This document shows positions 25,224-34,491 of a DNA stretch of 64,000 bases, one piece after another (position 1 is the first letter of the stretch; each line of letters starts with the position of its first letter). The notes under the pieces are model-generated. The model did no database searches. It had not been told where the DNA came from and was given only the letters and a program-made list of their open reading frames with translations. Location: assembly GCA_965183835.1 (NCBI GenBank), contig CBCYME010000023.1:124001-188000 (forward strand). Reading direction: 5' to 3'. The position numbers were made by a program, and so were the translations under genes. This DNA comes from OMPR01 sp965183835. GTDB lineage: Bacteria > Pseudomonadota > Alphaproteobacteria > Rhodobacterales > Rhodobacteraceae.

Positions 25224-26174
25224 ATGAACCGTAAAGACACTTTGTATCTGACCACCGATTTGGACGGGATCCATGAGGCCGCAAAATTGCTGCGCGCCGG
25301 AGAGTTGGTCGCGTTCCCTACGGAAACGGTCTACGGTCTGGGCGGGGACGCACGTAATGACGATACTGTTGCGCAAATCTATGCAGCCAAAGGACGGCCC
25401 AGCTTTAATCCCTTGATCGCACATGTCGCCAGTCCCGAGGCCGCCCGCCGCCATGTTCGATGGAACGATGCAGCCGAGCGCCTGACGCAAGCGTTCTGGC
25501 CGGGTCCGCTGACACTGGTATTGCCGCTCAAGCCTGATCACGGAATTTCATCACTTGTGACCGCTGGCTTGGACACCTTGGCCGTTCGAATGCCTGCCCA
25601 TCCAGCGGCACAACAGCTGTTGCGATCGTTTGATGGTCCGGTTGCTGCCCCCTCGGCCAACCCGTCTGGTCGGATTAGCCCGACAACCGCACAACATGTT
25701 CGCGACGGGTTAAACGGGCGCATTGCGGCCATTCTTGACGATGGCACCTGCGATGTCGGCCTGGAGTCCACCATACTTGGCCTTGCCGGTGATCCGACAC
25801 TGCTGCGCCCCGGTGGATTAGCTCGCGAAGAAATCGAAGCCGCGCTAAATCAAGAATTGCACGTACATCAACAAGGTGAGGCCCTGAGCGCACCGGGGCA
25901 ACTCTTATCCCACTACGCCCCAGATTCAGCGGTTCGGTTGAATGTCTCAACACCGCAGGGCGATGAAATTCTGCTGGGGTTTGGGGATATGGCGTGTGAC
26001 CTGAACCTGTCAGAGGCTGGGGACGTGAACGAAGCCGCCGCACAGCTATTTTCCGCCTTGCACCGACTGGACAAAACCGGACGACCCATTGCAGTGGCTC
26101 CGATCCCGATGCACGGTCTGGGCGCAGCGATCAACGACCGCCTCAGCCGTGCGGCAGCGCCACGGGATCAGTAG
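25224..26174 (+). CDS. tsaC: L-threonylcarbamoyladenylate synthase, full-length Sua5 type
   Basis: 316 residues. Makes threonylcarbamoyl-AMP for the t6A37 modification of tRNAs reading ANN codons. The YrdC domain (about 15-200) has the KGRPSFNPL and SANPSGRISPT motifs; the longer C-terminal Sua5 domain follows the linker (LSAPGQLLSHYAPDS). Full-length Sua5 rather than the short TsaC form. Divergent from the acyl-CoA dehydrogenase with 129 bases between. Confidence 0.94.
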   Translation: MNRKDTLYLTTDLDGIHEAAKLLRAGELVAFPTETVYGLGGDARNDDTVAQIYAAKGRPSFNPLIAHVASPEAARRHVRWNDAAERLTQAFWPGPLTLVLPLKPDHGISSLVTAGLDTLAVRMPAHPAAQQLLRSFDGPVAAPSANPSGRISPTTAQHVRDGLNGRIAAILDDGTCDVGLESTILGLAGDPTLLRPGGLAREEIEAALNQELHVHQQGEALSAPGQLLSHYAPDSAVRLNVSTPQGDEILLGFGDMACDLNLSEAGDVNEAAAQLFSALHRLDKTGRPIAVAPIPMHGLGAAINDRLSRAAAPRDQ

Positions 26175-26180
26175 AAAAGA

Positions 26181-26738
26181 TCAAGCGTGTCCGGCACTGG
26201 CCGAGAGGGTCAGCGCGTCCACCCCCAAAGATTTCAGGGCCGCTTCCCATTTCTGGTGATCCGGCAGCGCAAAAATCAGATGCGCATCGGCATCAGTGGT
26301 TAACCACCCATTCTGGGCAATCTCGCCTTCCAATTGCCCTGGTCCCCACCCAGAATAGCCCAGCATCAGCAACTCCTGCTTGGGCCCTTCGCCATTGGCG
26401 ATATCTTCGAGAATATCCAACGTCGCAGTCATTCGAAACCCATCTGCGATGTCGGTTGAATGCAGGCTGGCCTCGTATTCTGCTGAGTGCAGCACAAACC
26501 CGCGTGCGGTTTCCACCGGTCCTCCAAATCGCACTGGCAACGCGCCGACATCGGGATTGTCGCACGAAATATCAAGTTGATTCAGCAAGGCAGACAATGG
26601 CAAATCCGCCGGTTTGTTGACAATCAGCCCCATGGCCCCATCTGCGGTGTGGCTACACATATAGATTACCGAATGATCAAACCGAGGGTCCTCCATGCCG
26701 GGCATGGCGATCAGCAGTTTACCGGTCAGGTCCATCAT
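26181..26738 (-). CDS. YqgE/AlgH family protein
   Basis: 185 residues, MMDLTGKLLIAMPGMEDPRF and onward. LLIAMPGM..FDHSVIYMCSHTADGAMGLIVNKP and GYSGWGPGQLEGEIAQNGWL are the family signatures. Function is uncertain; AlgH has been linked to alginate regulation in Pseudomonas. Start at 26738 follows AAGGA; a frame reaching 26795 is possible but lies upstream of the family's usual start. Confidence 0.92.
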   Translation of the reverse strand: MMDLTGKLLIAMPGMEDPRFDHSVIYMCSHTADGAMGLIVNKPADLPLSALLNQLDISCDNPDVGALPVRFGGPVETARGFVLHSAEYEASLHSTDIADGFRMTATLDILEDIANGEGPKQELLMLGYSGWGPGQLEGEIAQNGWLTTDADAHLIFALPDHQKWEAALKSLGVDALTLSASAGHA

Positions 26739-26880
26739 TTGGGTATAGTCCTTCTTGCTTCGTTTCAGAATGGCCCTGCCCTGCTCCATGCGCAAGGGAA
26801 CTCATCCAAAAATGCGCAAAAACGCCGGTGTGACGTCAACGTGACTTGGCATTTCAAGGTTGGCATCGCATCTATGAGAT

Positions 26881-27684
26881 ATGTTCAAGATGACCTCTAC
26901 CGCCCTCGCCCTATGTGCTGCTTTCTCGACTTCGGCTTTTGCCGGGGGCATGGATGATCTGGTGCAGCTTGATATTCTGGATGGCGGCGTTACCAAGCGC
27001 GGCACGTATATGGGGGCAATTCGCCTGACGCTGTCAGAGGGGTGGAAGACCTATTGGCGCGCGCCCGGCGATGCAGGCATTCCGCCTGAGATCGATTGGA
27101 GCAAATCCCAGAACGTGGGCGAGGTATCGATCACCTGGCCGGCTCCACATGTCTTTGACCAAAACGGGCTTCGCTCAATCGGATACAAGAACCAGCTTGT
27201 CTTGCCGGTTGAAATCACGCCGAAACGATCCGGTAAGCCGGTACGTTTGCGCGGCGACGTTTCTTTTGGTGTCTGTAAAGATGTCTGTGTGCCCGGAAAT
27301 CTGGATTTCGATCACCGGCTGAATACCGATGCGAAACGCAACCCGGCCATTGCGGCAGCCATGGCACAGCGCCCCTTTTCCAAGCGCGAGGCCGGGGTCA
27401 AATCGGCCACCTGCCGCCTGTCCCCCACGGCAGGAGGCATGAAGATCGAAGCCCGCATTGCAATGCCCTCTGCCGGTGGCCCCGAGGTTTTGGTGTTTGA
27501 GCCCGGCAACCCGCAACTGTGGGCTTCCGAAGCGCAAACCCGTCGGCAGGGCAATACTTTGATTGCAACCTCAGAGCTGGTTAACAATTCAGGTGGCGCC
27601 TTTGCACTGGACCGCTCTGAAATGCGCATTACGGTGCTCGGCAGTAAACACGCAGTCGACATTCTGGGCTGCACCCCCAGCTAA
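26881..27684 (+). CDS. periplasmic DsbD alpha-domain-like protein
   Basis: 267 residues with a signal peptide (MFKMTSTALALCAAFSTSAFA). The mature part resembles the N-terminal immunoglobulin-like alpha domain of DsbD/ScsB: LSEGWKTYWRAPGDAGIPPEIDW, then FGVCKDVCVPG, where the two Cys (C-x3-C) would be the redox pair. There is no membrane or thioredoxin domain, so it would need a partner to receive electrons. Downstream is a NUDIX gene 14 bases away. Confidence 0.85.
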   Translation: MFKMTSTALALCAAFSTSAFAGGMDDLVQLDILDGGVTKRGTYMGAIRLTLSEGWKTYWRAPGDAGIPPEIDWSKSQNVGEVSITWPAPHVFDQNGLRSIGYKNQLVLPVEITPKRSGKPVRLRGDVSFGVCKDVCVPGNLDFDHRLNTDAKRNPAIAAAMAQRPFSKREAGVKSATCRLSPTAGGMKIEARIAMPSAGGPEVLVFEPGNPQLWASEAQTRRQGNTLIATSELVNNSGGAFALDRSEMRITVLGSKHAVDILGCTPS

Positions 27685-27698
27685 GAGAACAGCGACAC

Positions 27699-28118
27699 AT
27701 GTCACAGCCCCCCCTTCTTGGTGCGATTGCCGTTGTCATCCATGACGGCAAAGTTTTGTTGGCGAAACGCAAGAAACAACCCGATGCCGGGATGTGGGGG
27801 TTTCCCGGCGGACATGTGGAATGGGGCGAAACCGCATTGGCTGCGGCAGCACGGGAATTGCACGAAGAAACCGGTGTACTAGCCAACCCTGTCGAATATC
27901 TAACCAATTACGATCTTTTGCGCACGGATGAACATGGGCAGGTTACCACCCACTACCTGCTGGTTGGCGTCGCCTGCACTTATGTGAGCGGCACCCCGAT
28001 TGCCGCCGATGACGTCAGCGATGCACAGTGGTTTTCGATAGATGAGATCCGCGCAAACACCCTCCCGATGAGTGCACGGGTCATCGACCTGATGGAATTG
28101 GCCCTTACGCGCCTTTAG
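27699..28118 (+). CDS. NUDIX hydrolase
   Basis: 139 residues. The Nudix box is complete: G-x5-E-x7-REL-x-EE-x-GV in GGHVEWGETALAAAARELHEETGV (starting near residue 32). Pyrophosphohydrolase acting on a nucleoside-diphosphate derivative, perhaps ADP-ribose or an oxidised nucleotide; substrate open. The last 14 bases overlap the convergent RND pump gene. Confidence 0.94.
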   Translation: MSQPPLLGAIAVVIHDGKVLLAKRKKQPDAGMWGFPGGHVEWGETALAAAARELHEETGVLANPVEYLTNYDLLRTDEHGQVTTHYLLVGVACTYVSGTPIAADDVSDAQWFSIDEIRANTLPMSARVIDLMELALTRL

Positions 28119-31100
28119 CCTTTGAAAACGCGCGCCAGTAAATCATTGCAGCCAGCAGATAAATCACCAAAATAATGGCCAGCGCCCCAATCACAAACGC
28201 AAACAAGCCAGCGCGCATCGCATCCATCTCCGCTAGTCGCGGTATCGCGGTCAGAAGAAGGGCAGGTAGATGTCCAAAATAAGCTGCCCAAGCCACAGTT
28301 GCGGCAAGCCACCCGACAACGGTGACTGAAGCCGCGAACGCAATCGCGCGGATCCCCCGGTCAGGGCTGTGGATGGCCCGGCGCAAAGCAGTCAGAGGAC
28401 GCGATACATCGCGCTGAATTGCGATCAGGGCCGGAACAACCAACAACACCAAACCCATCCCAAACCCCAGTCCGTAGACCAGCGTGATCACGGTCGGCTT
28501 CAAAAACTGTGCTTGTTGCGAACTTTCGTAAAGCAGGGGCGCAAGACCCAAAACCGTCGTCAAGGTTGTCAGCATCACGGGTCGCAAGCGATCAGCAGTT
28601 CCATCAATGATTGACGGAACCAGACCGCGTTCTTCGGCGTATTCGTCAATCGTGGTGACCAAAACAATGGAATCATTGATGATGATGCCGGTCATTCCCA
28701 GCAACCCCACGACCGTGAACATGCTAAGCGGAACCGACCAAATGTAGTGCCCCCAAATGGTCCCAACCAATCCAAACGGAATGATTGCCATGACCACCAG
28801 CGGGCGTGTCCAACTGGCGAAAACCCATGCCAGCACCAGATAGATGCCGGTCAAACATAAAATCAAACCCGTGCGCGCATCATTGAGGAAATCATCCTCT
28901 TGTTCGCTGAGGCCCGACATGCGCCATTCAACTTGCCGCTCGCTGGCAATTTTAGGCAGGATTTCGTCCCGCAAAGCTTGGGTAATCTCGCTGGCACGGG
29001 CGGGATCGTCTTCGGAAATATCCCCAGTGACCGAAATCAGGCGCACACCGTTTTCACGCCGCACCGTTGAAAACCCTGTGCGTTGGGTGACTGAAACGAT
29101 ATCCGCAAGCGGCACGTAAACACCCTGCGGGGCTCGCAACAGCGTCCGTTCCAGAAAATCAGCGGTAAGCTCGCCATCAGGCAGCTCAACCCGGATTTCA
29201 GCGCTACGCGGACCCTCGGGATACGTCGCAGCTTCGATCCCGTTCAATCGGGCGCGCAGCGCACGGCCCAATGTTTCAATCGTGAATCCCAGCGATTGCC
29301 CCTGTGCCGTCAGATCCAGAATGACCTCTTCTTTGTCATAGGCCAGATTGTCCTCAACCGCTGAGACTTCGGGATAGCGTAAAACCGCAGTTTGCAGATC
29401 CTCTGACGCCGCCTTCAGCGTGGCAACATTTGCCCCGTAAAACTGCACATCCAACGCATCCCCACCGGGGCCGGATCGCCATCCGCGAAAGGTGACAATT
29501 TCGGCCATCGGGTGACGCACGACCATGTCTTGTAATTCGCCCACAAACGCAAAACTGGAATAGGGTCGCAGATCTGCGTCGATCAATTCGATGGAAATAC
29601 CACCCAGCAGATCCTTTTCCTTGGTGTCGACGCCAGACAGCCCCCAACCCGCGTTGCCGCCGACTTCGGCCATGACATAATCTAGCGGGTTGAGCCCATA
29701 TTCCTCTTCGTATTGTGCGCCTAACGCCTCGGTCGCGCGCTGCATCTCGCGCATCATCTCTAGAGTATCCGCGCGGCTGGCCCCTTCGACCATCGCGAAG
29801 TTCCCCGTCACAGAGCCGCGCTCTGGGGCGTTAAAGAACCGCCATTTTACATCGCCTTGAATGAATAGGGCCGCCTGACTTGCCAGGATGACCAAAGCAC
29901 CTGCGAAAACGACATACCGCCCCCAAACAACCCAGCCAATGAGCGGACGAAACAGATGGTCCCGCACCCAGCGGAACCCCCGGTTCACGACCCTGTTGGG
30001 CAAATCATACCAATGCTCTTTGGTTGAATGCGCAATGGCATGGGACATGTGGTTGGGAAGGATCAGGAAACATTCCACCAGCGATGCAATCAGCACGACG
30101 ATGACTGTGAACGGGATATCCCGGATCAAATCGCCAAACCGACCGCCAATCGAAATCAATCCAAAAAAGGCAATCACGGTCGTGAGCGTGGCCGCAAAGA
30201 CAGGCATCGCCATCCGCTGCGCGGCGCGCTCTGACGCCACAACAGGATGCTCCCCCAGACGCCGCGCCCTGAAATCTGCATGCTCGCCCACCACAATCGC
30301 ATCATCGACAACTATGCCCAATGTGATGATCAGACCAAACAACGAAATCATATTGATCGTCAGGCCCGCCACATACATCAATGCAATTGCGGCAAACATT
30401 GCCGCTGGAATGCCTGCCGCCACCCAAAATGCAATGCGCGCGTTTAGGAACAAGAACAACAATGCAACAACAAACACCAACCCCATCAACCCATTGTCGA
30501 CGAGAATATCTAGACGCCCGGTGATCGCCGCCGCGCGCGTTCTGATCAGCTCCAGCGTCACCCCCTGCGGCAGGCTAAGCTGCATCTCATCTGCAACTTT
30601 TTGCACTGCGGCTTGTATTTTGATCGCGTCGCCTTGTGTCGACCGGTCAATACGGATCGACATCGCCGGATCATCCCCAACGAAATAGCTGCGATTGCGA
30701 TTGACCCCTTCGACGCGAATGGTCGCCACATCCCCAATCGTCAACTTTGACCCATCTGCATTGGATCGCAGCACAATCTGCTCAATCTCTTCCGGCGTGC
30801 GTTTGGCTACGCCTGTTCGCACACGGGCATTTGCCCCCGACACATCCCCGGCCGGATCCGCATTCACCTCGGCGGCGATTGCCGATGCAATGTCGGACAT
30901 GCCGATATCATTCGCAATCAACTGCGCGGAGGGCACTTCGACGATGGTCTGTGGCGCGGCCACCCCTCTTATCGAGGTCCGCGTCACTCCCTCGGCAAAC
31001 AGTCGTGTGATAAACTCATCCGCAAACAGGCCCAATTGCTCTGGCCCGATGGGACCGGTCACGACGACATCTGTCACCCTGTCGCGCCAGACCCCACGCC

Positions 31101-31509
31101 GAACGGTTGGGTCTTCAGCATCTGCCGGCAGAGTGGTCACCCCATCCACAGCAGATTGTACATCATCGCCAGCACGGGACATGTCCCAACCCGGCTCAAA
31201 TTCCAGCTTGATCGAGGCGGTCCCCTCGCGAGAGGTGGATTCAGTGCTTTCGACCCCGTCCACAGCCAACAATGCCGGTTCAAGAACCTGCACAATCGCG
31301 CTATCTACATCTTCGGGACCTGCGCCCTCCCACACCACACCAACGCTGACATTTTCAACAATAACGTCGGGAAAAAACTGCGCACGCATATTCGGGATCG
31401 AGGCGGTACCCAGCACCACCAAGACAACCAGCAACAGATTGGCCGCCGTCCGGTGGCGGGTAAAATAACTAAGAATGCCGCCTGCGGTACTTGGGATCTC
31501 GCGCATCAT
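28105..31509 (-). CDS. RND-family efflux pump, inner-membrane permease
   Basis: 1134 residues, typical for AcrB/MexB-class pumps: N-terminal TM helix, large periplasmic loop, six TM helices including FGLIITLGIVVDDAIVVGEH (the paired Asp in VDDA are the proton-relay residues), a second loop and six more TM helices with GMTGIIINDSIVLVTTIDEY. It is second in an operon, 6 bases after the adaptor gene. No outer-membrane TolC partner lies nearby. The drug or substrate is unknown. Confidence 0.95.
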   Translation of the reverse strand: MMREIPSTAGGILSYFTRHRTAANLLLVVLVVLGTASIPNMRAQFFPDVIVENVSVGVVWEGAGPEDVDSAIVQVLEPALLAVDGVESTESTSREGTASIKLEFEPGWDMSRAGDDVQSAVDGVTTLPADAEDPTVRRGVWRDRVTDVVVTGPIGPEQLGLFADEFITRLFAEGVTRTSIRGVAAPQTIVEVPSAQLIANDIGMSDIASAIAAEVNADPAGDVSGANARVRTGVAKRTPEEIEQIVLRSNADGSKLTIGDVATIRVEGVNRNRSYFVGDDPAMSIRIDRSTQGDAIKIQAAVQKVADEMQLSLPQGVTLELIRTRAAAITGRLDILVDNGLMGLVFVVALLFLFLNARIAFWVAAGIPAAMFAAIALMYVAGLTINMISLFGLIITLGIVVDDAIVVGEHADFRARRLGEHPVVASERAAQRMAMPVFAATLTTVIAFFGLISIGGRFGDLIRDIPFTVIVVLIASLVECFLILPNHMSHAIAHSTKEHWYDLPNRVVNRGFRWVRDHLFRPLIGWVVWGRYVVFAGALVILASQAALFIQGDVKWRFFNAPERGSVTGNFAMVEGASRADTLEMMREMQRATEALGAQYEEEYGLNPLDYVMAEVGGNAGWGLSGVDTKEKDLLGGISIELIDADLRPYSSFAFVGELQDMVVRHPMAEIVTFRGWRSGPGGDALDVQFYGANVATLKAASEDLQTAVLRYPEVSAVEDNLAYDKEEVILDLTAQGQSLGFTIETLGRALRARLNGIEAATYPEGPRSAEIRVELPDGELTADFLERTLLRAPQGVYVPLADIVSVTQRTGFSTVRRENGVRLISVTGDISEDDPARASEITQALRDEILPKIASERQVEWRMSGLSEQEDDFLNDARTGLILCLTGIYLVLAWVFASWTRPLVVMAIIPFGLVGTIWGHYIWSVPLSMFTVVGLLGMTGIIINDSIVLVTTIDEYAEERGLVPSIIDGTADRLRPVMLTTLTTVLGLAPLLYESSQQAQFLKPTVITLVYGLGFGMGLVLLVVPALIAIQRDVSRPLTALRRAIHSPDRGIRAIAFAASVTVVGWLAATVAWAAYFGHLPALLLTAIPRLAEMDAMRAGLFAFVIGALAIILVIYLLAAMIYWRAFSKAKGA

Positions 31510-31515
31510 GGGGCC

Positions 31516-32976
31516 TTATCCCCCCATCCGAGATTCTATGCGTTGGACCAATTTCATTGGCACTTTGGCCTCGGTCAGCTTTTCCAGCACACGGGCTTTC
31601 ATCGCTTCGGGCATCTTTTTGTTGCCTTCCACGAACGCGACCAATTTGGCCCGTCGCGCGTCGGTCAGTTCTACCATCGCAGCTTCGGGCTGGGATTGGG
31701 GTTGCGGCCCATCGCGCAAAGGGCGCACTCGGATACCCGCCCCAAGCAGCGGCGTGCGACCCACGATCACTTCGCGCCCCGCCAATCCAACGCCACGCAA
31801 CAGGACTTCGTCCCCCTGTCGGCGCACCAGCTCCACATTCAGGCTTTCCAATCGCTCATCTTCGCCCAGTATCAGGACCGAATGCGCCGCGTCTAGCGAA
31901 GACGCCGGTAATCGAACGACACCGGACAAAGGCGGCTCATCCACCAGAACCGTTACAAAGTCGCCAGGCTTAAATCCCGGCGCTTCAGAAAGGCGTGCGA
32001 AAATCAGGCGCCCCGATTGTCCGTCGCCGGCAGCGGCAGCATCCCGGCTGATCACGCCTGTGGCTCGTAGATCGGCCCCGGTGACATCCAACGCCGCGAT
32101 GACAGGGGCCGGGATCAACTGTCCCGCCCCATCCAGCAACCGTGCGTATTGCGCCGTCGAGACCCGAAATGCGACCTCGAGCGACATGGGGTCCACCAGC
32201 TCTGCCAGCTTTTCGTTGGCTGAGACCAATCGCCCCTCGACCAGATTGACTGATCCCAGCGTACCACTGAAACCCGCCGTTACGGTGGTTTCCTGAACGT
32301 CCCGCTCAGCCGCTTCAAGTGCGATCTGCGCTCGTGCTAAACGCGTGATGGTTTGGTCAACCCGGGATTCCGCCTGTGCCACTGCAATACGTCGTGCCAG
32401 TACCGCCTGTCGCGCCGATGCCAATGCCAGTTCCGCGGTTTCTGCCGCCGCAGCCGTACCAACCCCCCGGTCCTGCAAGTCCATCTGTCGCTTCAGGGCA
32501 CGCGCACGCAAATCGGACTGATCTACTGCCGCTTGCAATTCATCGCCAGCAAGGATCAACGCGCGTCCGGCGTCTCGCTCTTCGGCTTTGGAGTCCAGAA
32601 AATCAGAATTGGCACGATCCAGCGCCGATTGCGCATCTGCGGGATCAATTCGAACCAACACATCGCCCTCGGTGACTGATCCTCCTTCTTCAAACGACTC
32701 CGCCAAGGCGATGATCCGTCCCCCCGCCGCTGCGCGCAGTTCCAGCGTGCGTCGGCTGCTGACTTGACCAAAGGCCTCCAGGACCGGTGTAATCGTATCC
32801 AATTCTGCCGTTTTGACATTCACCGCGAAAATACGTTCGCGCGCTTGCGGGGCGCGTTTTTCATCGGCCAATCGGGTTTGAACAGCGCCCAGAACCAATT
32901 GTCCGGCGTAAATCAACAGCGCAAGCGTCAGAGACGCCAAAAATACGCCTACTAGGCTCTGCCGGAGAAACCGCAT
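31516..32976 (-). CDS. RND efflux pump periplasmic adaptor (membrane fusion protein)
   Basis: 486 residues. N-terminal TM anchor (SLVGVFLASLTLALLIYAGQLVLG), split lipoyl domain (ELRAAAGGRIIALAESFEEGGSV ... FSGTLGSVNLVEGRLV), a long coiled-coil hairpin between them, and beta-barrel and membrane-proximal domains. It links the inner-membrane pump to an outer-membrane channel. It precedes the pump gene by 6 bases in the same direction. Confidence 0.93.
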   Translation of the reverse strand: MRFLRQSLVGVFLASLTLALLIYAGQLVLGAVQTRLADEKRAPQARERIFAVNVKTAELDTITPVLEAFGQVSSRRTLELRAAAGGRIIALAESFEEGGSVTEGDVLVRIDPADAQSALDRANSDFLDSKAEERDAGRALILAGDELQAAVDQSDLRARALKRQMDLQDRGVGTAAAAETAELALASARQAVLARRIAVAQAESRVDQTITRLARAQIALEAAERDVQETTVTAGFSGTLGSVNLVEGRLVSANEKLAELVDPMSLEVAFRVSTAQYARLLDGAGQLIPAPVIAALDVTGADLRATGVISRDAAAAGDGQSGRLIFARLSEAPGFKPGDFVTVLVDEPPLSGVVRLPASSLDAAHSVLILGEDERLESLNVELVRRQGDEVLLRGVGLAGREVIVGRTPLLGAGIRVRPLRDGPQPQSQPEAAMVELTDARRAKLVAFVEGNKKMPEAMKARVLEKLTEAKVPMKLVQRIESRMGG

Positions 32977-33082
32977 TCAATTCCCTTTTCTGGTCGCACT
33001 AAGCTGCCGTACCAACAATGTAGCCGGGCATCTTGAAATGCCAAGCCACACGCGGTCACTTTGGGTTCAACGTCTGTTCAGA

Positions 33083-33625
33083 TTACTTCCGTCGCTGATG
33101 TTCGTCCAATCGCGGAAGTATCTCGACAAAGTTGCAAGGGCGATGCCGATAATCGAGCTGTTTCTCAAGAATGCCATCCCACGCATCCTTGCACGCGCCC
33201 GGACTGCCGGGCAGTGCAAACAGGTAAGTTCCCCCAGCAACACCACCTGTGGCTCGGGACTGCACCGCAGAGGTGCCAATTTTTTCCATCGAAATAATGG
33301 TAAAGATGGTGCCAAAGGCATCCATTTCCTTTTCATAGACATCGCGGTGCGCTTCGACGGTGACATCCCGCCCCGTCAGTCCGGTGCCGCCCGTAGAGAT
33401 CACAACATCAATGTCAGGGTCGGCGACCCAAGCCCGCAATTGGTCTGCAATCTCAGCCCGCTCATCGCGTAGAATTTTGCGATCAGCAACGGTGTGCCCG
33501 GCCTTTACGATCCGATCCACCAATGTCTGACCCGATTTGTCATCCGCAACAGCGCGCGTATCGGACACCGTCAAAACCGCAATGCGGACCGGGATAAAGG
33601 ATTTGGTTTCGTCGATGCGTGACAT
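33083..33625 (-). CDS. moaB: molybdopterin adenylyltransferase-like protein MoaB
   Basis: 180 residues of the MoaB/MogA fold: VLTVSDTRAVADDKSGQTLVDRI, VISTGGTGLTGRDVTVEA and a C-terminal FALPGSPGACKDAWDGIL. Adenylylates molybdopterin before molybdenum insertion by MoeA, or is a paralogue without that role. It follows the UDG-like gene by 3 bases. It supplies a step that the mob/moe operon at 13-17 kb and the moaD-moaE pair at 49 kb do not. Confidence 0.93.
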   Translation of the reverse strand: MSRIDETKSFIPVRIAVLTVSDTRAVADDKSGQTLVDRIVKAGHTVADRKILRDERAEIADQLRAWVADPDIDVVISTGGTGLTGRDVTVEAHRDVYEKEMDAFGTIFTIISMEKIGTSAVQSRATGGVAGGTYLFALPGSPGACKDAWDGILEKQLDYRHRPCNFVEILPRLDEHQRRK

Positions 33626-33628
33626 GGC

Positions 33629-34393
33629 TCAGGTTCCAGTTTTCAGCTTTGCTTTTAATTCCAAAAGGTCCGCCCAAGCCTGTCGTTTCGCCTGTGGTTG
33701 GCGTATCAACTGATCCAGTGAGAGCATCGGCAGAACCGGGCGTTTCAGCGCCTGCTCCCACTTGCCGCGCAATCGGGTAATCCCACGTTTGCCCAGAATA
33801 GCCTGACAACTGATATTCCCCATCAAGACCAAGACCTCGGGCTGCACCAATTCGATATGGCGTTCAAGAAATGGCTTGAGCATCCCAATTTCATCGGGCC
33901 GCGGGTCGCGGTTCTGCGGCGGACGCCATGGCAAAACGGTGGTCACATAGGCCGACGTTTCGCGATCCAGATCGATCGCTGCCAGCATCTTGTCTAACAG
34001 ATTGCCTGCGGACCCGACAAACGGTCGGCCGGCACGATCCTCTTCCCGCCCCGGGGCCTCGCCAATGATCATCACTTTGGCCGCTGGGTTGCCGCCCCCA
34101 AACACCAAATTGCGGGCGCCCTTTTTCAACTCACATAACTCAAACCCAGCCATCGCCGCCCTAAGGTCGTCCAGCGACCCAGCTTTGAGAGCGAGCTTCT
34201 TAGCAACCGTTGCCGGATCTTCGGCGGCAGATTTGATCGATATCACACCCGGTTCAGCCTGCTTAGGCTTGGCTGTGGTATCGGGCAACGCATATCGATC
34301 CACCGGGCTGTCCCCGATGGTTTCTGTGACGCCCAGCTCAATCTGCCAATCCAGCAGCGCCCGCGCGGTGTAATAGTCGATGGCCGATTCCAT
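33629..34393 (-). CDS. uracil-DNA glycosylase family 4-like protein with altered motifs
   Basis: 254 residues. Motif A of family 4/5 glycosylases is intact (IIGEAPGREEDRAGRPFVG, about 110-127). The iron-sulfur cysteines of true family 4 enzymes are absent: only one Cys in the N-terminal cluster region (CELKKGARN) and VLPWRPP where VVKCRPP is usual. Motif B, normally HP..LLRQP, reads SLDQLIRQP (about 225-233), losing the catalytic-region His. Start at 34393 (MESAIDYY) avoids overlap with the divergent Cys-rich gene. Activity is uncertain. Confidence 0.82.
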   Translation of the reverse strand: MESAIDYYTARALLDWQIELGVTETIGDSPVDRYALPDTTAKPKQAEPGVISIKSAAEDPATVAKKLALKAGSLDDLRAAMAGFELCELKKGARNLVFGGGNPAAKVMIIGEAPGREEDRAGRPFVGSAGNLLDKMLAAIDLDRETSAYVTTVLPWRPPQNRDPRPDEIGMLKPFLERHIELVQPEVLVLMGNISCQAILGKRGITRLRGKWEQALKRPVLPMLSLDQLIRQPQAKRQAWADLLELKAKLKTGT

Positions 34394-34491
34394 AGCGCCC
34401 ACTTTATCCTGCCCTGCGGTGAGGGAAAGCGGATTGGCACTTGTCAGGATCGTATCTGGCACCGACGATGCAAAAAACCGGATCAAAATGC

